From Pseudomonas sp. stari2 (GTDB taxonomy: Bacteria; Pseudomonadota; Gammaproteobacteria; Pseudomonadales; Pseudomonadaceae), in assembly GCF_040760005.1 (NCBI RefSeq), contig NZ_CP099760.1:918501-982500 (forward strand): DNA of 64,000 bases. Reading direction: 5' to 3'. Of this stretch, positions 18,645 to 26,531 are shown piece by piece. The position numbers and the translations under genes are program-made. Each line of letters begins with the position of its first letter. Positions within the stretch are counted from its first letter, which is position 1. The notes beneath the pieces are model-generated. The model was not told the origin of the DNA. It was given only the letters and a program-made list of their open reading frames with translations, and made no database searches.

Positions 18645-19913
18645 TCAGCCCAGGCTCGACTCGTGCCGCAACTTGTCGCCGGCCGGATTGACCGCTTCGC
18701 GCAGGAAGCCGAACCCGGTGCGTCGATCGAGGCGGAACAAAGTGTTGGTGACGTAGATGTCTTCGCGCACGCCAACCACTTCCACCACCTCGCTCACGCA
18801 GCGGCGGCCGTCCGGCATGCGGGTCAACTGGATGATCATGTCGAGCGCGGCACAGATCATTTGCCGCAACGTGCGCTCGGCCACCGTGCGACCGGTCAGG
18901 CCGACCAGGGTTTCCAGACGCAGCAACGCATCCTGGGCGTTGTTGGCGTGCACCGTGCTCATCGAACCATCGTGGCCGGTGTTCATCGCCGTAAGCACGT
19001 CGAGCACTTCGACGCCACGGATTTCGCCGAGAATGATCCGGTCCGGACGCATCCGCAGGGCATTGCGAATCAGGTCGCTGGCCTTGACCTCGCCATGACC
19101 TTCAGCGTTTGGCGGCCGGGTTTCCAGGCGCACCACGTGCGGGTGGCCGAGCTGCAGTTCGGCAACGTCTTCAATGGTCACCAGCCGTTCGTGGGGGTTG
19201 ATCAATTGACTGAGAATGTTCAGCAACGTGGTCTTGCCGGTGCCCGTGCCGCCACTGATCAGGATGTTGCAGCGCTTGCCCACCGCTTCCTGGAAGCAAT
19301 CGAAGATCGCCAGGTCGATGGTCTGCATGGCGATCAGGTCGCTGCTCTTGAGCATGTCCTTGCGGAATTTTCGAATGGACAGGCAGGGACCGTCGAGGGC
19401 GATTGGCGGAATGATCGCGTTGACCCGGCTGCCGTCGGGCAGGCGCGCATCGACCATTGGCGAGGACTCGTCCAGACGTCGCCCGAGCGGCGCCAGAATA
19501 CGCTGCATGACCCGTTCGACGTGATGCGCATCGATGAAGCGCAGGTCACTCTGGTGCAGCACGCCGTCGCGTTCGATGAACACCCGGTGCGGGCCGTTGA
19601 CCAGGATTTCGGTCACGGCGCTGTCGCGCAGCAACACTTCCAACGGGCCGAAGCCGGTCAGTTCATCGACGATTTCTTCCGCCAGCCGTTCCATCTCGTA
19701 ACGTGAAATCGCCAGGTGCAAACGGGCAATGTATTCGGCGACCTTGTCGGTGACGAATTGCGCGAGCAACTGCCGCGAACCTTCCAGCAGGTTTTTCCCG
19801 GACTCCTCGATGGCATCGATGATGTAGCGATGCAGGACCAGTTTCAGGCCTTCGTGATCTCCGTTGCCCGACTGGCCTTGCGCGGGGGCGCCGAAGAGTT
19901 TTTCCGGACTCAT
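18645..19913 (-). CDS. tadA: TadA secretion ATPase (CpaF)
   Basis: Hexameric cytoplasmic ATPase that powers both extension and, in this family, retraction of the pilus. The N-terminal domain carries FGPLEVLLRDSAVTEILVNGP. Walker A is ISGGTGTGKTTLLN. The Asp box is RLVTIEDVAEL, and Walker B/His boxes are PDRIILGEIRG and GHDGSMSTVHANN. The 422-residue length is usual. It overlaps tadZ by four bases. Confidence 0.95.
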   Translation of the reverse strand: MSPEKLFGAPAQGQSGNGDHEGLKLVLHRYIIDAIEESGKNLLEGSRQLLAQFVTDKVAEYIARLHLAISRYEMERLAEEIVDELTGFGPLEVLLRDSAVTEILVNGPHRVFIERDGVLHQSDLRFIDAHHVERVMQRILAPLGRRLDESSPMVDARLPDGSRVNAIIPPIALDGPCLSIRKFRKDMLKSSDLIAMQTIDLAIFDCFQEAVGKRCNILISGGTGTGKTTLLNILSQLINPHERLVTIEDVAELQLGHPHVVRLETRPPNAEGHGEVKASDLIRNALRMRPDRIILGEIRGVEVLDVLTAMNTGHDGSMSTVHANNAQDALLRLETLVGLTGRTVAERTLRQMICAALDMIIQLTRMPDGRRCVSEVVEVVGVREDIYVTNTLFRLDRRTGFGFLREAVNPAGDKLRHESSLG

Positions 19914-21121
19914 GAGGTGCCTCGCAACCGGTCGAACCAGGTGGCCTTGGGTTTGGCCAGGCTTTCGGAACGATTGGTCATGTTTTCGGAACGTTTTGCC
20001 AGGCGTTCGCCAAGTGCCCGCAGGCTCTGGGTGAGTTTTTCCCGGGGGGCCAGATCAAACAGGCTGACGCCTTGGTTCTTGGCATTCATGCGCAGTTCCG
20101 GACTCAAGGCCAGCACCGCGATCACTTCCAGATTGAAGGTTTTGCCCAGGGTGTCCGCATCCGGCGCGACGTTGCTCAGATAGCGGTCGACCAACAGCCG
20201 TCCGTGATCGAGCTTCATGCCTTTTTCCCGCCACAGATTGAACACTGCCAGGTTGCGCCGGCAATCCAGAACGCTCTGGTCGGTGTACCAGATCAGCTTG
20301 TCGCAATGGCTGACGAAGGTGCGCAGGGCTTCGCTGTCAGGCTGGCCGGTGAGGTTCACGACAATGTGCTGGAAGTGCTGGCGCAAGGCGCTGAGCAACA
20401 TGAACAGCTCGGCGGCACTGGTGCTCTCCAGCGGTTCGTCATTGTCGGCGTACGCCAGAATCCGCAACCCCGCTTCGGTGCTGGTGAACGCGCTGTCGAT
20501 CAGCGTCGCATCGAGTCTGCGCAAGTGACGCAAGGCATCGCCGAAGTGGAACGAACTCTCCAGCCCCAACAGCGCCAGGCTGTCGCCACGGGGCAGGCCA
20601 AGGTCCAGCAGCAGCGTCTGCTGCCCGCTTTTTTGCACCACCAGCGCCATGTGATTGGACAGTAATGCGCCGTCGGAACTGCTCTGCACGCCGTACAAGA
20701 CCGTCAGACCACCCAGTTGCGTGTTGTGGGTTACCGGCGGCATGCGTTTGCTCAAACGGCGCACCAGCCCGGCCACTTCGCTGGAGCGTGAACCGTAGGC
20801 GACAAAATCCCGAGCCCCGGCGCGCATGGCGTTGAGCACCAGCTGGTTATCCATACCGTCGCCGAGGGCCACGATCGCCAGCATCGGCTTGGCCTCCAGC
20901 GCGCCTTCGATCAGCGCGCTTTGGGCTACCACGTGTTCGCGATCGAGGCCGACGAACACCAGGCTGGCGAAGGTGACATCCACCAATGCGAGCAATTCAT
21001 CGAGGCTGCCGGCGCCGGCGCTGACCACTTGGCCCAAGGGCGCGAGGGCGCTTTGCAGCCACTCCAGATCGGTGCTGTTGCGGGTGATGGCGAGAAAGGT
21101 CTGACTCAGGTTCTGGCTCAT
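19910..21121 (-). CDS. tadZ: TadZ/CpaE-like localisation protein with altered P-loop
   Basis: A MinD/ParA-superfamily protein that positions the Tad machine, usually polar. The first ~130 residues form an atypical receiver domain (LAITRNSTDLEWLQSAL, then LVFVGLDRE). In the ATPase half the deviant Walker A is expected near LTVLYGVQSSSDGALLSNHMAL, which lacks the KGGxGK lysines. DLGLPRGDS and VVNLTGQPD mark later motifs. A mostly non-hydrolysing structural role is inferred. It overlaps both tadA and rcpA by four bases. Confidence 0.88.
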   Translation of the reverse strand: MSQNLSQTFLAITRNSTDLEWLQSALAPLGQVVSAGAGSLDELLALVDVTFASLVFVGLDREHVVAQSALIEGALEAKPMLAIVALGDGMDNQLVLNAMRAGARDFVAYGSRSSEVAGLVRRLSKRMPPVTHNTQLGGLTVLYGVQSSSDGALLSNHMALVVQKSGQQTLLLDLGLPRGDSLALLGLESSFHFGDALRHLRRLDATLIDSAFTSTEAGLRILAYADNDEPLESTSAAELFMLLSALRQHFQHIVVNLTGQPDSEALRTFVSHCDKLIWYTDQSVLDCRRNLAVFNLWREKGMKLDHGRLLVDRYLSNVAPDADTLGKTFNLEVIAVLALSPELRMNAKNQGVSLFDLAPREKLTQSLRALGERLAKRSENMTNRSESLAKPKATWFDRLRGTS

Positions 21122-22341
21122 TGGGACAACCCGCTGCGCTTGTCGAAGTTGCCATTTTCCAGGAAGAACATGCGGTAGAAATTCGGGTCGTAGTTGCGCA
21201 GTTTTTCGCCCGGCAACGACGGCAACTGCGCTTCCGCCGACAACGGTCGCACCAGGTGCGGCGTGACGATCATCAGTAGCTCGCGCTCTTCGCGCTTGAT
21301 CTGCGAGCTTTTGAAAAACGCCCCGAGCACCGGGATATCGCCCAGCCCCGGAAACTTGTCGACCTGGGAACTGTTGGTGGTGCTGATCAAACCGCTGATG
21401 ACAAAACTCTCGCCGTCAGCGAGGGAAATGCTGGTGTCGGTGCGGCGGATGGTCAGCGCCGGCACCGTGGTGCCGGCGATTTGCACGGAATTGCTGAAGT
21501 CCAGCTCGCTGACTTCCGGTGCGACTTTCAGGGCGATGCGGTCGTGGCTGATGATCGTGGGCGTCAGGGTCAGGCGGATGCCGAACTCCTTGTATTCGAT
21601 GGACACGCTGTCGCTGCCGGCGCTGGGAACCGGAATCGGGATCTGCCCGCCCGCGAGGAAGCTCGCGCTTTGCCCGTTCAGCGCCACCAGACTGGGCCGT
21701 GCCAGGGTGTAGGCGAAACCGCTGCCTTCAAGGGCGTTGATGATCGCCATGGTATTGCCGCCGATCCACGAGAAGTTGAACAGCGAGTTGTCCACCGGCA
21801 GTCGCGGCTGCGGCACACCATCGATGGGTGGCAGTGTTCCGGGGGAGCCGAACAGGAAGTTGCCACGGGTGCCGATCAGTTTGGCCGAGGCCTGCTTGAG
21901 TTTGGTGCGGCTGACTTCAACGAAACGAATATCGGTCTGTACCTGCGAAGGCAGCTGCGCATCATCTGAAGGCAACGGGCCGGCGCCGGTGAGGGCGTTC
22001 GTGGCGGCACCCTGGACAAACACCATGCTCTGGCGCGGCTCGCTGGAGCAGCCGGTCCAGACCATCAGGCTGGTGGCGCCGGGGGCTACACCCGTGAGCA
22101 GGAACGACGAGTTGCCGGTGGCGTGCACATCGGCGATTTTCGGATCGCCGATGGCCAGGCGGGTGATTGCGACCGGCGATTGCAGATCCTTTTGCCAGCC
22201 TTCATTGACTTCGATTACCGGCGGCAAACGGCTCAGGGCCGAACAGTTACCGGTGGCCGCCTGCGCGGCGCTGATCGACAGTCCCGTCAACAACAAGGCC
22301 CGGAGCAGGGGATTGAAGGTCGGCCAGAAACGACTCTGCAT
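21118..22341 (-). CDS. rcpA: RcpA outer-membrane secretin (CpaC)
   Basis: Secretin ring through which the Flp pilus crosses the outer membrane. It has a signal peptide (MQSRFWPTFNPLLRALLLTG), then an N0/BON-like part (IEVNEGWQKDLQSPVAITRLAIG) and the secretin domain with LTPTIISHDRIALKVAPEVSEL and FPGLGDIPVLGAFFKS. The ATG at 22341 follows AAGGA and places the signal peptide correctly. An upstream ATG at 22365 overlaps the rcpC stop as ATGA and would add eight residues. Confidence 0.93.
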   Translation of the reverse strand: MQSRFWPTFNPLLRALLLTGLSISAAQAATGNCSALSRLPPVIEVNEGWQKDLQSPVAITRLAIGDPKIADVHATGNSSFLLTGVAPGATSLMVWTGCSSEPRQSMVFVQGAATNALTGAGPLPSDDAQLPSQVQTDIRFVEVSRTKLKQASAKLIGTRGNFLFGSPGTLPPIDGVPQPRLPVDNSLFNFSWIGGNTMAIINALEGSGFAYTLARPSLVALNGQSASFLAGGQIPIPVPSAGSDSVSIEYKEFGIRLTLTPTIISHDRIALKVAPEVSELDFSNSVQIAGTTVPALTIRRTDTSISLADGESFVISGLISTTNSSQVDKFPGLGDIPVLGAFFKSSQIKREERELLMIVTPHLVRPLSAEAQLPSLPGEKLRNYDPNFYRMFFLENGNFDKRSGLSQ

Positions 22342-22361
22342 GCACTTGGATCCTTGCTCTG

Positions 22362-23303
22362 TCATGGATTCTGTTGGGTGATCTGATTGCCGCGAATCAC
22401 TTCCACCGCCGGCCGCGCTGCCCCAGTGTGCTCGCCACTGGACGGGATTTTCGGCGCAGTGCCGAGGGCAAGCTGGGTGAACTGGAAGAGCTGGCTGTTG
22501 GCGGCGACCAGTTTGTCCGGTGCCTGGTTTTCGCCGGCCCAGTATTTGGCCAGGCGCTGTTCCTCACTGCTGCGCACTGCCAGACGCAAGGTGCCGACCT
22601 GGGTGGCGAGCATCATCCGGCTCAGCAGTTGTTCCGGTACCGCCAGCACCACGGTGCGCGCAGCGATCCGGCGCTGATCCTGTTTGAGCTTGTCATCGGC
22701 ACTCAGCGCAGGGGAGGCTGGCTGACCATCGTTGGTCAGGCCGTACTGTTCGCCGACGCCGAGTACGCGCATCGCCGGCACCGCGATCTGCGCCGACTGT
22801 TGTGGGTTGCTGGCGTCCTGGCGCAGGTACAGCAACACATCGACGTAGTCGCCGGGCATCAGTTGTCCGGCGGCACCGATCACTTCATCCACCGACACCG
22901 CCAGCGCGCGCTCGTCGCTGTGGATCATGCGTGCCAGCGCACCGCCCGCTTCGAAGCTTTCAGCGTTGAGCCAGGTGCCGGCGCTCAGGTGGCGCCACGG
23001 CGTGCGGCCCACGGCCTGATCGATGGCGCTCAGGCTGCCGGCGGGGGCGCTGCGCAGTTTTTCGATGGCCAGGTCGGCAGCGGTGAGGGGGGTGAACGGC
23101 GGAACGTCATGCACCAGCACCACCACAGGCTGGCGGGTCTGGTCTTCGGCGGCGGCGACGGTCTTTTCCACGGTGACCACCGCAGGCGCGGGTGCCTCGG
23201 CAACCGGTGCCGGTTGCCGGCTGAGCACCAGGCCCCAGTAGCCGACGACAATGGCCCCCAACAGAAGCACGGCGGCAAGACCCATGGTGACACGACTGTT
23301 CAT
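22362..23303 (-). CDS. rcpC: RcpC/CpaB pilus assembly protein
   Basis: A periplasmic protein anchored by an N-terminal helix (VTMGLAAVLLLGAIVVGYWGLVL), with an SAF domain (VLVHDVPPFTPLTAADLAIEKL) and the RcpC/CpaB domain (ERALAVSVDEVIGAAGQLMPGDYVDVLL). It is the first gene of the eight-gene minus-strand tad operon and diverges from flp1 across a 331-base promoter region. Confidence 0.92.
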   Translation of the reverse strand: MNSRVTMGLAAVLLLGAIVVGYWGLVLSRQPAPVAEAPAPAVVTVEKTVAAAEDQTRQPVVVLVHDVPPFTPLTAADLAIEKLRSAPAGSLSAIDQAVGRTPWRHLSAGTWLNAESFEAGGALARMIHSDERALAVSVDEVIGAAGQLMPGDYVDVLLYLRQDASNPQQSAQIAVPAMRVLGVGEQYGLTNDGQPASPALSADDKLKQDQRRIAARTVVLAVPEQLLSRMMLATQVGTLRLAVRSSEEQRLAKYWAGENQAPDKLVAANSQLFQFTQLALGTAPKIPSSGEHTGAARPAVEVIRGNQITQQNP

Positions 23304-23634
23304 GACGGCTCTCCCTTTCCTGCTGCACTACCAGCCCGCACTTCCAACCAAGGGAACATCGCAATCAGGCAGCTATGAACATCCAACTATTTCGCTATTT
23401 CCACGCTAGCTGAAACAAGCCAAAACGCCATTACTGGCCGGCAAATAACCTACGAAAGTATGGGGGTTGGCCAATTAGCAGTCGAAATGGGTAGAAAGAC
23501 GAAGCGATTAATGCTTTGGGATTAATCCGTTCTTACAGTTGTTGACGGGTGGTTTGTTGACAATGCTCAGATGGCACGGTGGAAGCATTGCCGCTGTAGC
23601 GACATCGGCGCCGGGAGCGCAAAGGAGTGAACGT
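23304..23634. other. Divergent regulatory region between rcpC and flp1
   Basis: A 331-base stretch without a gene, more AT-rich than its surroundings. It must hold promoters for the tad operon (leftward) and flp1 (rightward). Visible elements are a 7-bp inverted repeat GATTAAT (23506-23512) and ATTAATC (23521-23527), a direct repeat of GTTGAC (23541 and 23556), and CAATGCT (23561-23567) with AGCATTG (23584-23590). No good minus-10 box accompanies the TTGACA, consistent with activator dependence, presumably on PprB. Confidence 0.6.
23541..23590 (+). promoter_or_regulatory. Candidate flp1 promoter with repeated GTTGAC motif
   Basis: GTTGAC occurs twice, 15 bases apart start to start, the second extended to TTGACA. 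An inverted CAATGCT and AGCATTG pair follows. The segment ends 45 bases before the flp1 start. The assignment as a regulator-bound promoter is inference from position. Confidence 0.4.
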
Positions 23635-23844
23635 ATGATTCTCGATTATCTGTTGGCCAGGGCCCGTTTGTTTTTCAAGAGTGAGGAAGGGGCTTCGGCT
23701 ATCGAGTACGCGATCGTGGTAGCGATGGTGGCGGTGGTGGTCGTCGTGTTCGTGACACCGATGGGCACCAAGGTCTTCAATATTTTCAGCGCGATCCTGA
23801 CCTCGCTCGGCGGCACTGCTCCGACCAAGCCCGGCATACCTTGA
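23635..23844 (+). CDS. flp: Flp-type prepilin, copy 1
   Basis: Major pilin of the Tad pilus. The 69-residue precursor starts MILDYLLARARLFFKSEEG. Cleavage is expected after G19, leaving ASAIEYAIVVAMV with the Glu+5/Tyr+6 pair that defines Flp pilins, then a long hydrophobic helix and short C-terminus (GGTAPTKPGIP). AAAGGAG lies seven bases upstream of the ATG at 23635, which makes the longer in-frame start unlikely. A second copy follows 117 bases downstream. Confidence 0.92.
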   Translation: MILDYLLARARLFFKSEEGASAIEYAIVVAMVAVVVVVFVTPMGTKVFNIFSAILTSLGGTAPTKPGIP

Positions 23845-23846
23845 CC

Positions 23847-23897
23847 GAACGCTCTCTTCCTCTGTCGATGCCTGTCTGCTGCCGAGCAGGAGCGTTC
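23847..23897 (+). other. Branched inverted repeat between the two flp genes
   Basis: GAACGCTC (23847-23854) and GAGCGTTC (23890-23897) form an outer stem. CTGCT (23876-23880) and AGCAG (23885-23889) form an inner stem-loop. There is no T run, so it is more likely an mRNA stabiliser or partial attenuator than a full terminator. Confidence 0.55.
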
Positions 23898-23961
23898 AGG
23901 CATTGCCCCGATCATTGGCTTTCCGGTGCCCGGTAAATCCCGGGCATGAAGGAGAATGTCC

Positions 23962-24174
23962 ATGCTCTTCGATTACCTGATGATGCGTGCCCGGTCTTTC
24001 CTGGCAAGCACTGAAGCCGCGTCGGCCATCGAGTACGCAATTGTCGTGGCGATGGTCGCCATTGTGGTTGTGGTGTTCGTGACGCCGGTAGGCACCAAGG
24101 TGCTGGCGATCTTCAACAACATCCTCGTGGCCCTGGGTGGTACGGCACAGACTGCGCCGACGCAGTTGCCCTGA
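23962..24174 (+). CDS. Flp-type prepilin, copy 2, with Ala at the cleavage site
   Basis: A 70-residue paralogue of Flp: MLFDYLMMRARSFLASTEA then ASAIEYAIVVAMVAIVVVVF. It keeps Glu+5 and Tyr+6 but has alanine in place of glycine at -1. The ATG at 23962 is seven bases from AAGGAG; an ATG at 23956 would be too close. The C-terminus (GGTAQTAPTQLP) differs from copy 1. It is expected to be a second or minor pilin subunit; relative use cannot be judged from sequence. Confidence 0.88.
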   Translation: MLFDYLMMRARSFLASTEAASAIEYAIVVAMVAIVVVVFVTPVGTKVLAIFNNILVALGGTAQTAPTQLP

Positions 24175-24237
24175 CTCGATGGGTGGCGAATCTCGCACTA
24201 CACTCGGTTCCACCTTCAGCTTCTCAGGGATTGACCA

Positions 24238-24645
24238 ATGACTGCTTCTTCACTGCCCCGCCAACAGTTGCTTCTGGTTGACGATGAAGAGGACGCATTG
24301 CTGGAGTTGGCGGAGTTGCTGGAGGGCGAGGGCTTCGTCTGTCATACCGCGACCTCGGTGAAGCTCGCCCTTCATCATCTGACCCGTCATCCCGACATCG
24401 CCCTGGTGATCACCGATCTGCGCATGCCCGAAGAGAGCGGCATGTCGCTGATCAAGCGCCTGCGCGAACACACCTCGCGTCAGCATCTGCCGGTGATCGT
24501 GACCTCGGGGCATGCGGACATGGAAGACGTCAGTGACATGCTGCGCCTGCAGGTGCTGGACCTGTTCCGCAAGCCGATCTATCACGTGCGGCTGCTGGAA
24601 ACCCTCGACAACCTGTTTCCCAAACCCAGGGTCAATGTTTCCTGA
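24238..24645 (+). CDS. Stand-alone response regulator receiver protein
   Basis: A 135-residue CheY-like protein made of one receiver domain and no output domain. Acidic pocket LLLVDDEEDALLEL, phosphoacceptor in VITDLRMPEESG, switch residue in VIVTSGH and lysine in LFRKPI are all present. It starts 63 bases after flp2 on the same strand, so it may be cotranscribed with the pilin genes. Its kinase could be PprA or one encoded elsewhere; this is inference. Confidence 0.88.
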   Translation: MTASSLPRQQLLLVDDEEDALLELAELLEGEGFVCHTATSVKLALHHLTRHPDIALVITDLRMPEESGMSLIKRLREHTSRQHLPVIVTSGHADMEDVSDMLRLQVLDLFRKPIYHVRLLETLDNLFPKPRVNVS

Positions 24646-24650
24646 ATCCT

Positions 24651-24695
24651 GAGACCGCTGCGGTGACCGTCAGCGGTCTCAAGGCTGACGGTCAC
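24651..24695. terminator. Two mutually exclusive hairpins between convergent genes
   Basis: GAGACCGCTG (24651-24660) pairs perfectly with CAGCGGTCTC (24671-24680). GTGACCGTCAGC (24663-24674) pairs perfectly with GCTGACGGTCAC (24684-24695). The stems share bases and cannot form together. Neither is followed by a T run. The position, between the receiver gene and the convergent transporter gene, suggests a bidirectional transcript end. Confidence 0.5.
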
Positions 24696-24726
24696 TGCGA
24701 AAGAACTTCACCCCGACGCCCGATGG

Positions 24727-26397
24727 CTACAACTGATAGCTGAAGCTGATGCTGTAGCGCGGCCGGCGGTTGTAGGTATCCAGTGCTTCATCCGACATCG
24801 GTTTGGCCGCCTCCAGCGCAATGTTGTAGTACTTGGCATCACCGAACCGCAGGCCCACCGCTGCCGAAGACAGACTGTTGGCCTGCACCGGCAACTGGTT
24901 GAACCAGCTGCGCGAACGATCGAGCACGACATAGGGTTGCAGGATGCGCACCCAGTTGCCGTCGCGGTTGAAGCTGTAGTTGACCTCGTAAGCCACCCCC
25001 CAACCCTTGTCGCCGGATGCCTGATCGTCGGGGTAGCCGCGACCGAAATTTTGCCCGCCAAACACCGCACGCTCGCTGTCGGGCAGGGTGTCGTCGCTCC
25101 AGTAGAGCGCGCCCGACAGCACACCTTGCCAATTGTCGAAGAACTTGTCGCTCTGCACCCCGGAAAGCCGCAGACGCAGGAAGTTGAGATCGATGGCGCT
25201 GTTGTTGGTGTGCGCCCCCATGCTGTCCAGCCCTTGATACACACCACCGCTGAGAATCCGCAGTTGCCGGGCGTCGGCCTTGCGCCAGTCGCTTTCGAAG
25301 GCGAGGGCGCGGATGTCGGTGCGTTCTTCGACGCTGAGCGGGTAGCCAATGACGTTGTAGCGGGTCTTGTCGTTGACCGCGTAGAGACGTGGTCCGGCCG
25401 TCAACAGTTCGCTGGAGGCAGCAATCAGTGGCACGCTGAAGCCGATCGAGTACCGGTCGTTTTCGCGGTGCGGCTTGAGTTCCAGACCGTTGTTCAGCCG
25501 CACATTGGTGCCTGGGTCGGCGCGATAGCGCGAGGCGGACAGACTCAGTTGCGTGCCCTCGTCGCCGAGGAACTGGTTGTAGTCCAGTCGATAGTAATGC
25601 TCGTGATCATCGCCAGGCGGAAACAGACCGCTGAGGCTCAACTGTTCGCCCATCGAGGTCTGTGAATTGCTGCTGACACCCAGCAAGGCCTGGGTGCCGT
25701 TGCGGTTGTCTTCGGTGGTGCTCAGGTTGCTGGTGAACGGCTTGCGACTGGCCTGGGCAACCAGTGTGGTTGCGCCGTCGGTGGTGCCTGGCGGTGGCAC
25801 CTGGGCCTGGATCGTCACGCCGGGAATACGCGTCATCAGTGTGGTGTAGCGCTCGAAGGTCTTGCGGGTCAATGGGCGTTCGGCCTGGATCTTTGCCGTC
25901 AGTTTGTCGAGCAGGCCTTTGACTCGACCAATATCACCCTGGACCTGAACATCCCGCACGTAACCTTCCACCAGAACTACCCGCGCCGCGCCGTCATCGA
26001 AGGTCTGTTGCGGCAGGAACGCATAGGACAGCAGGTAGCCGTCATTCTGGTAGCGTCGGGTGATATTGCGGGTGGCTTCGATCAGGTCGGCGAGGCTGGA
26101 CTCATGGCCGATCAGGGGTTTGTAGATCTCTGCCAGTTCGTTGAGCGGGTAGATCGTGCCGCCTTCGATCTGTACGGTTTTCAGGTTGAGCTTCGTGCTC
26201 ATCATCAGCGGCTCGGTAGCTGCGGCACCGGGTTCCGGAACCTGCAGTGGCGCGGCGCCCGGACGGTAGGCGTCGGCAGGCAGGTTCGGCACCGGCAGGT
26301 TGCGGATCGTTTCGTTGCTGTTGAGAAAGCTGGGCAGGGTGTCGGCGAGAGCAGTGGAACTGAGACTGAGGAACAGCAGGGATGCCATAACGCGCAT
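24727..26397 (-). CDS. ShlB/FhaC/HecB-family outer-membrane transporter (TpsB-like)
   Basis: Outer-membrane Omp85-superfamily pore that exports a partner protein (two-partner secretion). Signal peptide MRVMASLLFLSLSSTALA; the ATG at 26397 is chosen because GGAG lies six bases upstream. A proline-rich linker precedes POTRA domains (LKTVQIEGGTIYPLNEL, then GYLLSYAFLPQQTFDDGAARVVLVEG, split over residues ~70-150). The C-terminal beta-barrel contains the conserved loop motif FGRGYPDDQASGDKGW and ends with aromatic-rich strand ISFSYQL. At 556 residues it is of usual size. No TpsA with an FHA domain is nearby. The adjacent upstream gene on the same strand encodes a repeat lipoprotein that is the candidate substrate. 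Confidence 0.9.
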   Translation of the reverse strand: MRVMASLLFLSLSSTALADTLPSFLNSNETIRNLPVPNLPADAYRPGAAPLQVPEPGAAATEPLMMSTKLNLKTVQIEGGTIYPLNELAEIYKPLIGHESSLADLIEATRNITRRYQNDGYLLSYAFLPQQTFDDGAARVVLVEGYVRDVQVQGDIGRVKGLLDKLTAKIQAERPLTRKTFERYTTLMTRIPGVTIQAQVPPPGTTDGATTLVAQASRKPFTSNLSTTEDNRNGTQALLGVSSNSQTSMGEQLSLSGLFPPGDDHEHYYRLDYNQFLGDEGTQLSLSASRYRADPGTNVRLNNGLELKPHRENDRYSIGFSVPLIAASSELLTAGPRLYAVNDKTRYNVIGYPLSVEERTDIRALAFESDWRKADARQLRILSGGVYQGLDSMGAHTNNSAIDLNFLRLRLSGVQSDKFFDNWQGVLSGALYWSDDTLPDSERAVFGGQNFGRGYPDDQASGDKGWGVAYEVNYSFNRDGNWVRILQPYVVLDRSRSWFNQLPVQANSLSSAAVGLRFGDAKYYNIALEAAKPMSDEALDTYNRRPRYSISFSYQL

Positions 26398-26445
26398 AGG
26401 ACACTCCATGTTCAAACCGCAGCACCGGGCAGGGTTTCTCCTAAG

Positions 26446-26477
26446 AAAAAAGCGGAAGACTCGTGGGAATCTTCCGC
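26446..26477 (-). terminator. Intrinsic terminator between repeat lipoprotein and TpsB-like gene
   Basis: On the minus strand an 8-bp stem GCGGAAGA and TCTTCCGC (arms 26452-26459 and 26470-26477) is followed by six Ts. It sits 55 bases after the lipoprotein stop and 49 bases before the transporter start, so transcripts either end here or read through. Confidence 0.85.
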
Positions 26478-26531
26478 CCTCAACCAAGCGTAGGCGCTGT
26501 AGGTTAGGCCGTCGAATCGGCCAGGTGCAAT

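Noticed and set aside
18501..19706. Long open frame on the plus strand opposite tadA
   Set aside because: It is fully antisense to a strongly supported ATPase gene; the low-stop antisense frame is expected from GC-rich codon usage, and the translation has no recognisable domain.
23571..23593. Possible sigma-54 promoter (TGGCAC followed by TTGC) before flp1
   Set aside because: The spacing between the two elements is 10 bases instead of 5, so it does not meet the consensus geometry.
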